In this document: positions 36,382-48,251 of the stretch, piece after piece
Position numbering within the stretch: the first letter of the stretch is position 1
Layout: each line of letters begins with the position of its first letter
NCBI RefSeq assembly: GCF_026151205.1
Contig: NC_087076.1
Location: forward strand, 17,077,142-17,141,141
Origin: Bolinopsis microptera
Lineage: Eukaryota > Ctenophora > Tentaculata > Lobata > Bolinopsidae
Direction of reading: 5' to 3'
DNA length: 64,000 bases
Notes under the pieces: model-generated
Told to the model about the DNA's origin: nothing
Seen by the model: the letters and a program-made list of their open reading frames with translations, nothing else
Databases searched by the model: none
Made by a program: the position numbers and the translations under genes

Positions 36382-39300
36382 ATGACATATTTTAGCACTG
36401 ACATTGGCGCCCAGATTCACGACATCAATGATGACTGTAAGTTCCAACTTCCACAGTTGTTCCCAGTAAAATTGATTTGATAAATATTTGGGGGTATACT
36501 CACGTCTTACATGATTTATAGTACACACGATTTAGGGGTGAACTTATCACGTGTTAATATAATTAAATTCGTGATAACGAACACTTCAAATATCGAACAA
36601 TAACTTCAGATTCCCATAACTAGCCGGGATTCTAAAACTGCTTAAAATCTCCTCAGACTACCTTTACCAAGACAAGAGTCTCCACTCGGCACTGGTGATA
36701 GAGAAACGAGAAGAACTATCCACAATGGTGGAGACCGAGACCCTGGAGAGCGAGTGGGAGCGCACATTCCACACTACCCACTACGTGCTCAAGATGAAGG
36801 AGCGCGCTCTCAAGGGTCTCCTCAGAGATTCTAGCTTTAGGAGCGTTGCTTGGCAGGTAAGAGTTGGTAACTTTTAGCTTTTGCTTGATAAAAGTACGCT
36901 GTAAACATGTACCACAGTACAAACTAAAGCACTGAATACCGTGAAACATTGTATTTAATCACCTCAAGGATTCACATCATTAATAGTAACACGGCAACAA
37001 TTAATAATAAATGCAAAAGAAACGAATGTCGTTGCGATTCTTTAACTGTTCCTACAAAAAATTATTATGAACCATTGGATCAAAAACACGTACCGATCAA
37101 TGATCACATGACTGGCAACGTATTAGTCTTCAGCCTTATTATATGCTTGATGGTAAACAGGAATACTGTACGTGTGAAAATCTCCGCATGCAGGAAATCA
37201 ATCTAATCATGACAATGGAAAATCTAAAACGCAGGATGAAATTGCGTATAATATTAACTGTTAACGATTTCATTAACATGATTGATTAAGTTCCGCTCAC
37301 TCACTATGCCACTATTTTATTTTACAAGTCTGAATTTTTGGCCATTCATTGTCGATGGGATGGCCAAACATAACAAGCCACAATGATCAGGCGCCTGATC
37401 AATTCAGACTTGATCAATCATGTTAATGAAATCGTTAACAGTTAATATTATACGCAATTTCATCCTGCGTATTAGATTTTCCATTGTCATGATTGACTTT
37501 CTCATCTTGAGATTTTATTGGCATGATCCCTCTTGAGATTTTATTGGCATGATCCCTCTACGAGATTTACTAAATTTTGTAATTAAAAAAACACCAAGTT
37601 CTGTCACGTGTTTTCCCCAAACCTCACCCATAATTCAGGTTTTCCTGGAGGTGTTACCAGGTGACTTAAGACAGTGGGTGCCAGTTACACATCAGAACAG
37701 ACAACGGTACTCCGAGTTAAAGTCTCACTACGTGGTTGACCCTCACCAGACAGAGGACATGTCCCTGACTGTCAACAATCCCCTCTCTCAGGAAGAGAAG
37801 GTATTTTCACTGTGATCTGTTCTGTGATGTTGTTATGAGAAGTTGAGGTGTTTTTTGTTTGCATTACTTTTTATTCGTTTCTGGGTGCTGTTATGCTCCG
37901 GATTGCTAATAGTTCTACCAACGGTTGCTCTCACTGAATTTATATTTAAAAGCTTATCTTAAACTTTGCACCAATCTTTACCAATTAAATCCCCTAGAGT
38001 CCGTGGGCCCAGTTCTTCCAAGATAACGAGCTGAGGAAAGTCATAATGCAGGACATAAAGAGGACCTATCCAGGGGAACTGATGTTCGAACAGATAGAAA
38101 TACGAGATATCATGCTCAATATCTTGTTTATTTACGCTAGAGAGCAGCCAGACATAAGCTACAAACAGGTGCCTCAACACGTGGCTTAATTTTAATATAT
38201 ATAAAGATATAACTGGTGATTTAAGATATCTTTACTGGTGCATATAACCACTTTCTGTACTAGAATACACGATGATAGAGACTGCTCACTGCAGAGTTTA
38301 ACAATTAACTGACCAGGGTATGCACGAGCTGTTGGCGCCCATAGTTTACGTGTTTTACAACGAGTATGTGTTGGTTCAAGACGTTACTAACCCCTCCAGG
38401 TATATTATATATGGCCCAATTAATTATCCTGATTAATTAAATACTTTAAAAATTAAGTGCTAAATTTCCCTGTCATATTCCTGTAATTAACAGCTTTGTA
38501 AGTTATATATTTAAATAGACTATTTACTTAACCAAATATCCAGTCAGTTGATCAGAACGGTATTGTCGAGGGAACATTTGGAGCACGATGTGTACTGGTG
38601 CTATGTGGCTCTCATGAGACACACACAGTCCTATTACACCACTGACAGAATCGCAATGGTAATTTAACACTTACTGTAATTTAAAATACTTATTGTTTAT
38701 GTGTTAGTTGAATTTATACAATCTAAGCTTCCTCACAGTGTTTGATATCTTGAAAAGAGTCAAAAATTTAAAGCACATTTTCTTATCAAGTGACAATTTC
38801 TTCATAATTCATATTATATGAGTTTAAATTATCAGCGATTCAAGTTTTGATCAAATATATACATTGTTAATGGTAGGTAACAGTAACAAACACAATCTCC
38901 CATATGATTTAAAAAGCTTAAGCACATCTCGCAATAATATCATGTATCTTAAGCATGTTAAGAATAACTTATTTCAACTACTCTCCACATCAGTAAATAA
39001 AAAGTGAATAATATAAAACGTAAATAAAAGTTCCCTGTGACATTCCCTGTTCAGCCGGAACCAGTCAACAAAGAACAGACCCAATTGTTTAAAGAAGCAG
39101 CACCTCTACCATCTTCATATATAGTTCAGAGTCTAGAGGAGCTACAAAATGGTACTCTACGGAGGTTTGATCCTGAGTTGCAGCAACATCTTCAGAAACT
39201 TGCTATTCAACCTCAGGTACGTCGTTATTACGAGAAATTTTTTAATGTGAGATACTGTGAGAGTTGCTGATACAATTTAATAAGATCTATGTCTTCAAGC

Positions 39301-42300
39301 ATAATGCGTTCCTTCCTGAATCCTGGCCCAACGATACATATTATTTTTAACGATCACTGCCATTTCAGTTGTATGGCTTAAGATGGATGCGGTTGCTATT
39401 TGGTCGGGAGTTTCCCCTGAAAGAAATGCTAGCAATATGGGACGCCCTACTCGCCTCACCAGACTTTGCGGGGATGGTAGAGTACATCTGTATAGCAATG
39501 TTGCTGTATATCAGGGACGCCCTGCTCTGTAACGACCACACGGGGTGTTTGACCCTGTTGATGAGGTATCCTGAGACTCACGATGTACAGCTGTTCATTC
39601 AGCGTGCTCTCTTTCTCCGCAATCCTTCTGTAAGTTGTGTTGTATTGTTAGCTGTTAAGCTTTATTAAGAGAAACATTTGAATTTTGAATAAAGGATATT
39701 ATATCACCCCGCTATTATTGATAGATATCGTAATTAGGACCGATCTATTGTTTCTCCATTGTTAACTGTACATTCTAGCACCAGTCATGCGTTTTTCAAA
39801 TGATATAATTACCATTTAGTTTATGGTCTGTGACGGTATGTTTCTCTTATCAGAACTACGAATGCCCACCTAACCTACAATACCGTCCGAATTCCAAAAC
39901 GAGACTTGGCAATGGTCCAGACAGACAGCACGTGACCCAAGTTAAAAGTGGAACTGCAGGTAGACAGGAACCAGCGCGACAACACAGGTAATGTTAATCG
40001 TAACCTGGTTTACAATAGGACATGTTCAAACCTGGTTGGTGGTTTTGTTTCACTGCCAAAATGGGCGGTTTTCTCATTTTTACAATAACTCCATTAATAA
40101 TTACTCGATGGTCTTGAAACTTTCAGAGATGATTATAATTGTGATAAAAAATAGTCTCAGGTCATCGGCTATGAATAATATTGTAAAATGGCCCAGTTAT
40201 GTTGAAAAATGTAACATTTGGTTACACTTTTCAATGGCTCAGCCAATTATTAAATTTTAAAGCTTTTTGCTTCACAAAAATGTACTTTAGGTATTTGCTT
40301 AGCTGTGGAATGAAAAAAGGCCCACTTTTGATTTCATAAAAAGGCCCAAAATGGACATTTTGTAACATCTTGTTTTCATGAATCTATCTTTACAGTTTGT
40401 TACAACCACAGCTAGTGTATGATATGTATTTAACTCTCAAACCAGGTTATTAGTGCAGCAATTCTTGTATAAAGGCATTACCACAATCTTGGTATATGGT
40501 TCATAATCAATAAAAGGCCCATTTCTTTGAATAACGTAACATGGTTACAAATGAGTATGTTATACAGAGTTGTTTGATCTAGTATTGGTTTTAAGTTGGT
40601 TGATGCATTAAAATAAAGACATGAAACAACTTAACAAATTAAAAAAATGATAATTGGGACCAATTTATTGAATTTTGTAACAATTTAAATGTAATGTAAT
40701 TTAAATTGACAATCCGCGACAGAACGCGGTAAATTGAATCAAATGAATATAGCTAATTAGATTAAAGGTTGGATATTTAAAAAATTTTAATTTATATATC
40801 AAATTGTATAGAAAATAGAAATTGGGCGCTATTATATATTGAAATTTGTAACAATAAAATGCCAGGTCACGAGTTTATCCACTGAAATGGCAGAGTTCCA
40901 TGTCCATCTGTGGACTTACAAAATTCAATGTTTTGGGCCCAAGTACAAAATATGGTCAATAATATGGTTGATGGAACCCTTATGACCTAGGCAAACTGGT
41001 CTGAACTTCAAAAACTATAATATAGCTTGCCTAACACCCCTCACACTAGGATACATACTATACTATTACTATACTCTATACAGTATACATTTACTTTCTA
41101 ATGTTACGTTATTCAGGTTCCGCAGCCATTTTATCAAATTATACGAATAAGGATTGCTTCACAATTCTGTATGAGAATCTAAAAACCATGTTACCAGTAC
41201 AAGAATATATTGAACATTCCAGATATGAGCTTTGTAGTCAAAACATAAATTTGTTACAAAATTCAATGTTTTGGGCCCAAGTACAAAATTTGGTCAAGAA
41301 TATGGTTGATGGAATCCTTTGTGACCTGGAAAAACTGGTCTGAACTTCAAAAACTATAATATAGCTTACCTAACACCCCTCACACTAGGATACATGCTCT
41401 ATACACTTACTTTCTAATGTTACATAATTCAAGTTCCACAGCCATTTTATCAAATTATATGAATAAGGATTGCTTCAGAATTTTGTATGAGAATCTAAAA
41501 ACCATGTTACCAATACAAAAATATATTGAATATTCCAGATATGACCTTGGCAGTGAAAACATAAATATGTTACAGAATTCAATGTTTTGGGCCCAAGTAC
41601 AAAATTTGGTCAAGAATATGGTTGATGGAACCCTTTGTGACCTAGAAAAACTGGTCTGAACTTGAAAAACTATCAAGAAGCTTCTCTAAAAACCCATTGA
41701 AAAAGTGTAACATAGAAATGTGTTACAAAATTCAATATCCAGGGCCCCCAACTAAACTGATATATCTCAGGACCTGAATATGTTACAAAAATTCTGATTC
41801 AAGGGTGCCCTCAGTCAAAGGGTCTAGTTTTTGTCTGTAGTTTCAGTTTTTCTTAAAATGTTACAGATTTCAATCTGGGGGCCCAGAAGTAATGAGTGGG
41901 AAAAATGAAACAAAACCACCAACCAGGTTTGAACACGTCCAATAGCTTCTCGTAATGAGGCCGAGGGGGATTTGTTAATCGCAGGATCATAGGATATTAG
42001 GATTTTAGGATTTATAAAAACAATTCAAATTGTCATGCTGGCGTTTACTGCAATTAGTGCAGTCATTTTATTGTACTTAATTGAGTGTTAACCTGACCGA
42101 GTTCTGTTACAATAAAGGTTGACTCGTATTGTTTGTCAAACAATTCAAGTAAAGAAAGATAATCGTCAACTTTCTTGTTCACTGTCAAGACAGGTCTGAT
42201 GTTGGTTCTGTATCTTGACCCCGACTATAATCTTTATACAGTCATCTTGTAAGCTCAAATTCAAATTTTATTTTCATGTTTATGTTCGACAAGGCGACCA

Positions 42301-45300
42301 GAATCAAAATCTATAAACTTTCATTTATTTTCTATTGCTAATTGCTGCTATGTTGTTTTAAAATTCAATCAATCGACTTTTAAATTGAATGTTTTCCGTT
42401 ATATCTGTACTCCCATATCACGCGTCATTGGGTCTGTCTGCAATATCATCCTTACACTGTGCCCGGCCAATGGCACCACTCAATCATTTATTAAAGTTGT
42501 GGTACAATACATTTCATTTTCTGTAATTTTAGAGGATCAATTAAGTTATTAGATCGGATAATTGATAACATCTGTAAAAAGTGTTATCTCGGCAATTATA
42601 CCACATGTCATCTCTATCCCATCATTCTTCAATATACTGAATCTGTGGTGCTTTTCTTATTCACATCAGAGGGCAGTCTTTTTTCGATGTTTCACCTATA
42701 TATTTCATTCCCCGCTATACCGAGCTTTCATTTTCATCAATCTTAAATTATAATTAATATGCAATAAATTTAATTTTACAAGAAAAGTAAGCTAACTAAT
42801 GTTATCAGTAATCAGTATTCCAATTCTTCACCCTACCTAGTGGGTCGCATCATATCGTGAACATTACCTTATCTTGCTGTGCCACTTTATCAAATTACAT
42901 GCTTGATTAGGTGGATCATGTACTCAAGTGTAACTTATCAATTAGCTGGTACATCGATATCATATCAAGTGACCTGATTATAATCTTAATTGGAGTGTAT
43001 GTATGAAGCATACCTATTATTTCTTATGTCACTTAATTGGTGGGATTTTGTTTCCGTGCTTGATATAAATAATGTGCATACTCAATACTCATTGCTCAAC
43101 GTTTTGCAAGTTTGAGGTGTAGTTATATACAATATTTGTTGTCTGGTTGTGTCTTTAGATAACGGCTTTTTTGGGAGTTTCATACTTTTGTCTAAAAAGA
43201 TAACGATTTTATTTCGGGGATTAGCTACTTTTTCTCGTATTATGGCATTGGTAGTACATTTTCGGCGTGATGCAGTATTTTGACCTGAACTCTAAAACGG
43301 AGAAGATAAAGGGCCATATAAAATCATTTAATTTCGCTTCGATTCATTTGATTTACTTATCTTCATTTTCTATTCAGGGCCATATGGCCCAAACTTAATT
43401 TGGGCCCACCATGTATTATCAGTTTATTGGGTTATTGTTTTGGTCATGCTGCTATTTTTATGCTCAGTCTGCAGATGTTGGCCCCATCTTCCCGGAAATT
43501 CTTAATTTTCTGCTGAGTTAATTGATACCGTTATATCGTTTTTTGTTCACTGTTGCTGGGGACTATGGATACTACAGGCAGACTTCTCTAGTGCTTTACA
43601 AATAATTCTCTAACCTTCACTTGATCTCAGCAGCAAGAAAAATACCATGCCTCCCTTACTCCCTCTGGAAAGTGAGCCCGTTCTGTCTGATTATTATTCC
43701 TTTGCCAAACCGTCTCCACCGCCCACCAAAAGATACCGTGGCCTTCGACGTAGATCTCTAACATCCCCCGCTGAGCTACCATCTGGGACAATCGATAGAG
43801 AGAAATCAGTAACTGAGCCGGCTGTTGCAAAAGATATTAACGTGAGGAATTTGCGGCGGAGAAGCTCTTCAGGGACCATCCACGAGACATCTGATCTAAA
43901 AAAATTAAGAAGAAGAAGAACGGTTTCCGAGTTAGTCTCTGAAACCAAGATAACCGCTGCTCATAGAGTGGCAAAGTTCCTGACTTGTTCTTCAAACAAA
44001 GACAGTGCTTCCGGGAGCTCCAAGCCATCTTTACCTGTTCCACAGAAAACGGATTTTAGGAACGCATCCTACGAACTCCCCGAAATTTTACCCTCCAAGA
44101 AAGTTATTGCAATATTGGAGTCAGTACCGGAACAGGTAATGTGTTTTAGCCGGAGAACATCCCTTCAGGACAGCCAGCAATTTCTTTCTCTAGACATACG
44201 AGCTCCTTCTGCAGCTTCAAGCGAATCAGAAGACTTCACACCTCCAGAACTACAAGGCCGGGGTAGACGCATGTCTCTTCCTCAGATACAAGGCCGGGGT
44301 AGACGTATGTCTGTTCCAGCAAACACTAACTCTATAGAACAATTTACATCGTATGAGCTTTCGCCTCCTGAAGAGTTCCTGAAGGTAAGAGAGACGGTGA
44401 TGCAGCGGAGACATTCCCTTCCTCACAACATTGTTGTTGACCTACCAAAGAGAAGGTTTAGTGTAGATTTGCCTCGAGTTCGCTGGGGAAGTCAGAAAAA
44501 AGACAAGATAAATCGTGGTCAACCGATGTTCAAGGAAAATGTTGAGAGGTTTTTATAAAAAGCTGGGTAGTTCAGTTGTATACCATACCAGTGGCCGAAC
44601 TTAATTGATTCTTTTGGGAGGGGATTTCAATGGAATTAAATATGATATATAATTTAATTAATTGTATATTTTCGTTTTGGTTCTGATGAATTATGTATTA
44701 AGTTTAGCCTTCCAATGATAATAATCTTTTATTTATCTTCCATCAATCGAACGATCATGTGGGATAACAATAAAAAATACCCAACGATGTACTGAAGATT
44801 TCTTATGTTTCAGGAGCGAGTCAGTTACTTTTACTTCGCCGAAAAGCCCCGTGGCCGTAATATCAGATACAATAAAACGCAAAATGTCCACGCCGAAAGT
44901 CCATACCTCCGTTTCCGTTTCTTCACTTAATCGGTTTGTTAACTTTGACTACTGGAACTTTGCGTTATGAGTCTGTTATTTGCAGCTGCTATGAATATGT
45001 TTTATTTGTTTATTGATTTTGAAATTTCAGGCCAGTAGAAGTATCATCAGAAGTGCCTGAGCTGACAGAATGTAAGAGGGTTCAGGCATATTGTTCCGAT
45101 AGATTAGACTCCCTCTTGGATGATCTACAGGGTACCATTTGCGATATGTGCGAAGAAGAAACAGATCACGAAGATAAGCTCATGGTGTCACTTGCGGGAC
45201 TCAAACAGGTTTGACTCAAAAACCTTTCGCTACATTACCCACATGCATCCACGTTAGCAAAGAATGTGTCATAAATTGGCACTGTCACACTATAAATAAT

Positions 45301-46304
45301 GACTGCTGGACTGCGCAAAGTCATTCGACTAATAAATGTGCAGTACGGGAAACGTAAGTTCACCTCGCGCGTTTTGTAGAAATAACAAAGGTCATTCACT
45401 TTAAGATAGACCCGGAAGATGAGCTTAAAAGTTTAACCTCAATACATTTATTTCGACTTTGGTTGTTGACTGATAACATACACGTATTTTTTCCATCATG
45501 CCATGGGAAGGCAAAAACCACGTTCTGTTCTCATGCCCGAGACCTATGTGATCAAGTTTGTAAGCCACCAACCGCCTCTTGGGTAGAAGTGACTAATTTA
45601 TAAAAAGAAACCTTTACAGGTTCGAGATATTTTAAAAGGGAATGTCAGTTTGGGGTGTATTTTAGGCTCGCCAGCCGCCGACAGTCCGTCGATACAATCT
45701 TCTGAAAATGGCGACACTGACTTATCCGGTTTGTACCTGTTCACTTTACTTATCGCTATTGTATAATATGCTAATATAAATATAAAAATAAATTCTAACA
45801 TTTAGTACACGCTTCGACATTAAAATATTAAATTGATAAATGTTATATTGATAAATATTAAATTGATAAATATTAAATTGATAAATATTAAATTGATAAA
45901 CAAGCATTGAATTTTACTGGCGATAGTAAGAATAAGGTGCTAATATAAATAACAACTCTCCTCCAAATGAGTAACATGACCATCTCCATTACAATACTAC
46001 TACCTCAGATATCCAAATAGCAACAGAGGAAGCTAGGGAGAGAGTGGATTCCAGTTCCCAAGAAACAGCGTCAGTAACCAGCTCAGTCGCAGCACCTCCT
46101 CTCCCTCCGGCTGACCTCGAAACTCTGGATCTTTTCAACGATTTCTCCCTCACATCGAACACTTTGAAGAAGACACACATTCATCCGAAGAAGACTGCTT
46201 CGGAACCAAGCTCGAAAAGTCAAAGTTTCTTCGATCCTTTGTCATCAGCTCTCACGAATGATGATAATTCGGAAGAACTGCCAGACTTTTTAAGGAAACC
46301 GTGA
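36382..46304 (+). CDS. TBC1D5: TBC1D5-like Rab GTPase-activating protein
   Basis: TBC1D5 is a Rab7 GAP that binds retromer and acts at late endosomes and in autophagy. Fourteen exons: 36382-36436, 36657-36856, 37639-37800, 37998-38168, 38317-38399, 38544-38658, 39055-39216, 39369-39629, 39854-39987, 43634-44548, 44814-44933, 45031-45208, 45620-45728 and 46009-46304; 2,961 nt, 986 aa, all phases agree. TBC domain: LKGLLRDSSFRSVAWQVFLE (arginine finger of the IxxDxxRT motif seen as QDIKRTYP), NNPLSQEEKSPWAQFFQDNE, YKQGMHELLAPIVYVFY, and YGLRWMRLLFGREFPLKEML with the catalytic YxQ-type position occupied by LYGLRW. C-terminal blocks DHEDKLMVSLAGLKQVRDIL and SFFDPLSS also match TBC1D5. Exon 10 is a long basic insert rich in RRxS motifs. 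Its acceptor is a NAGNAG (ctcagcag), both choices in frame. Intron 9 (39988-43633) hosts a transposon. Confidence 0.9.
37205..37494. mobile_element. 290-bp hairpin MITE in TBC1D5 intron 2
   Basis: Arms 37205-37286 and 37413-37494 are inverted copies over 82 bp with about one mismatch (aatctaaaacgc against aatctaatacgc). The loop contains a 16-bp perfect palindrome gatcaggcgcctgatc (37385-37400). No coding capacity and no clear target duplication. Confidence 0.85.
40018..41940. mobile_element. 1.9-kb TIR element in TBC1D5 intron 9
   Basis: Terminal inverted repeats of 35 bp with one mismatch: GGACATGTTCAAACCTGGTT at the left and the complement of aaccaggtttgaacacgtcc at the right, followed inward by GGTGGTTTTGTTTCA. 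AATA at 40014-40017 and 41941-41944 flanks it. Inside, a ~316-bp unit is tandemly repeated (41101 and 41417, with a partial copy from about 40905). Each full copy carries an 80-codon open frame (MLRYSGSAAILSNYTNKDCF and MLHNSSSTAILSNYMNKDCF) that shares SMFWAQVQNLVKNMVDG. No known transposase domain is recognised. Confidence 0.75.
41988..43633. other. Rest of TBC1D5 intron 9, no gene seen
   Basis: AT-rich intronic sequence after the TIR element. No reading frame or repeat of note; it ends in the tandem acceptor ctcagcag. Confidence 0.45.
45836..45905 (+). repeat. 15-bp tandem repeat in TBC1D5 intron 13
   Basis: Four to five copies of aaattgataaatatt between exons 13 and 14. Confidence 0.85.
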
Positions 46305-46993
46305 TTTTTGTGGGAGATTTTTTAGGGGGTTATTTGAGGCAACTAATATTACAGCATTTTCACTGGTGAAAATATATGGTTATGCAAGGGTTATGTTACA
46401 GCATAGCAAGTTCATACTTGATTTTGTTGTTTGCTTTGAAAGGTGTAAGTTACTAAAAAATATCAAAGAATCGCATCGGTGATGAAATTTAAGCTGATTT
46501 TCGTGTACTTTCCTTTTTATCTACTTTAACTAAAGGATATCTGACGTTATGTTTGCTTGACGTAAGTTCTCTGACTATATTTTCTGTTTTTATGTTGTGA
46601 TTTGTTTCGTATATTGAAAGGTTTATAATATGATAGTGAAAGTGGTTTATGATGATTGAAAGATTTCAATGAAAGATTTTTACCATTAAATTGCTAAAAC
46701 ATTTAATGTCAGAATCGACTTATAAATACAATGACGTTTTCTTCGTTCAGTCCAGGTCGATTTAAAAAAGTTAAACTCAAATATCTTGACCTCCAAAGAA
46801 TAGGTTGTAATGAAAATTTTTTTGCGACTCTTCATAAAATGCACTGAATATCTGCAGAAGTGAGTTTTTACTTCATTATTTGTGATAATAAATCCTCAAT
46901 ACTTCTTTATCTTATACAAGATCCTTTGAATAAAAACAAGCGAAAGTCGAAAGATCTAATTAATCTAATTGGACAATTCCCGTTATAGTTAGT
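46305..46993. other. Intergenic between TBC1D5 and IER3IP1
   Basis: AT-rich spacer of about 690 bp, holding the TBC1D5 3' UTR and the promoter of the next gene. No TATA box close to the start is convincing. Confidence 0.45.
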
Positions 46994-47478
46994 ATGGGTT
47001 TCGGAATATACAGTCTTATTGAAGCTGGAGTACTCCTGATCAACGCACTCGCTATCCTTAACGAAGAAAGATTTCTTAGTAAAAGTAAGTTGCTACTCTC
47101 ATCCTAGTCCTCCCTAATAAACATGTGTTTAGATAATAATGAATCATGCTATTGCGCCTAATGTGAAATGCAGACAATGTTTAACCATTTGTTTTCTTCC
47201 TTCAGTTGGGTGGTCGTCCAATGCTAGTACAGACCAGTTTTCATACGGTGAGGCACCCGGGGTTAAAACGCGGCTGATAGAGTTGATTTCCAGTGTCAGA
47301 ACACTGATGAGAAGTAAGTTGACCAGTCGCCACCCCAGTTTTAGATAATTCGAATAATCATAAGTAGTCTCGAATATTGATGTGCTTTCTGAAACCTAAC
47401 TCTCACCACAACCTATTTTCAGTTCCCCTCATCTTCGTCAATTCCCTGGTGATAATATTGGAACTTCTCTTCGGATAA
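46994..47478 (+). CDS. IER3IP1: IER3IP1/Yos1 homologue, ER-Golgi transport
   Basis: A small membrane protein of the ER/COPII pathway. Three exons: 46994-47084, 47206-47313 and 47423-47478; 84 aa (human 82). Sequence blocks MGFGIYSLIEAGVLLINALA, ILNEERFLSKIGW, GVKTRLIELISSVRTLMRIP and LIFVNSLVIILELLFG follow the whole family alignment: an N-terminal membrane segment, the HEERFL-like motif, and a C-terminal membrane segment. The first two introns have consensus GTAAGT donors. Confidence 0.95.
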
Positions 47479-48251
47479 CTAGTTTTAAAAACCCCAGAAA
47501 TGACTTTGTCATTAACATATTGTATCAAAATTGCGTTGTATTTTTATTAAATCAAAAATTACAATTCACATAATGGGTAGTATAGTCTTGACTTGTAAGC
47601 TTTTAATTTTGGTCGCCAAATGTAGACCTTCAGTTACATTTAATGATATCATGTAAATATAAGTTTTTGATGTTATACAATTTTGTTTCTTCTTGTAATC
47701 CGTCATTTGGCAACCTGAGCTAAAGTAACATATTATCAAGTTGTATTATTTTGGTTTTCATTACATTGCCAGCTACTCAACTGCGGGTTTTGTTCTGTGA
47801 AGATTTTTATAGCTTAATTAAACTCGACATATTGACACAAATTTGTGATTCAGTCGAAGAGCTTCCAATTTACATCGGCTAAAAAAGTGCACGATTTCAT
47901 AGCGATCGTGGATGTTTAGAAGTAATTTTGTACAATAATACTCCGAGAATCTATTTAACTAATTTGTTTATGTTTAGCATATTAAAGCACATAAATAATA
48001 TATTTCTTAGTTTAGCACAGAGATAAATATGAATTTTAGAAGGAATTTAATGTAACTGACTTGACTTACGTTGATAAATCTTGGATGTATTATTGTTCTG
48101 TTTTGAAATAAAATTTTGCATGATATACTGGCTAAACATTTTTAATTTCAATGTGTTTCAAACTAATTACATCAAAAGATTTCTATAGTACACGTGTATA
48201 TCAATACATACTATCTAAACTGAATATGTAACCTGAATTTACGCTAGAAAA
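47479..48251. other. Intergenic between IER3IP1 and DMAP1
   Basis: AT-rich. AATAAA at 48110 and other candidate polyadenylation signals are present; no gene is recognised. Confidence 0.45.
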
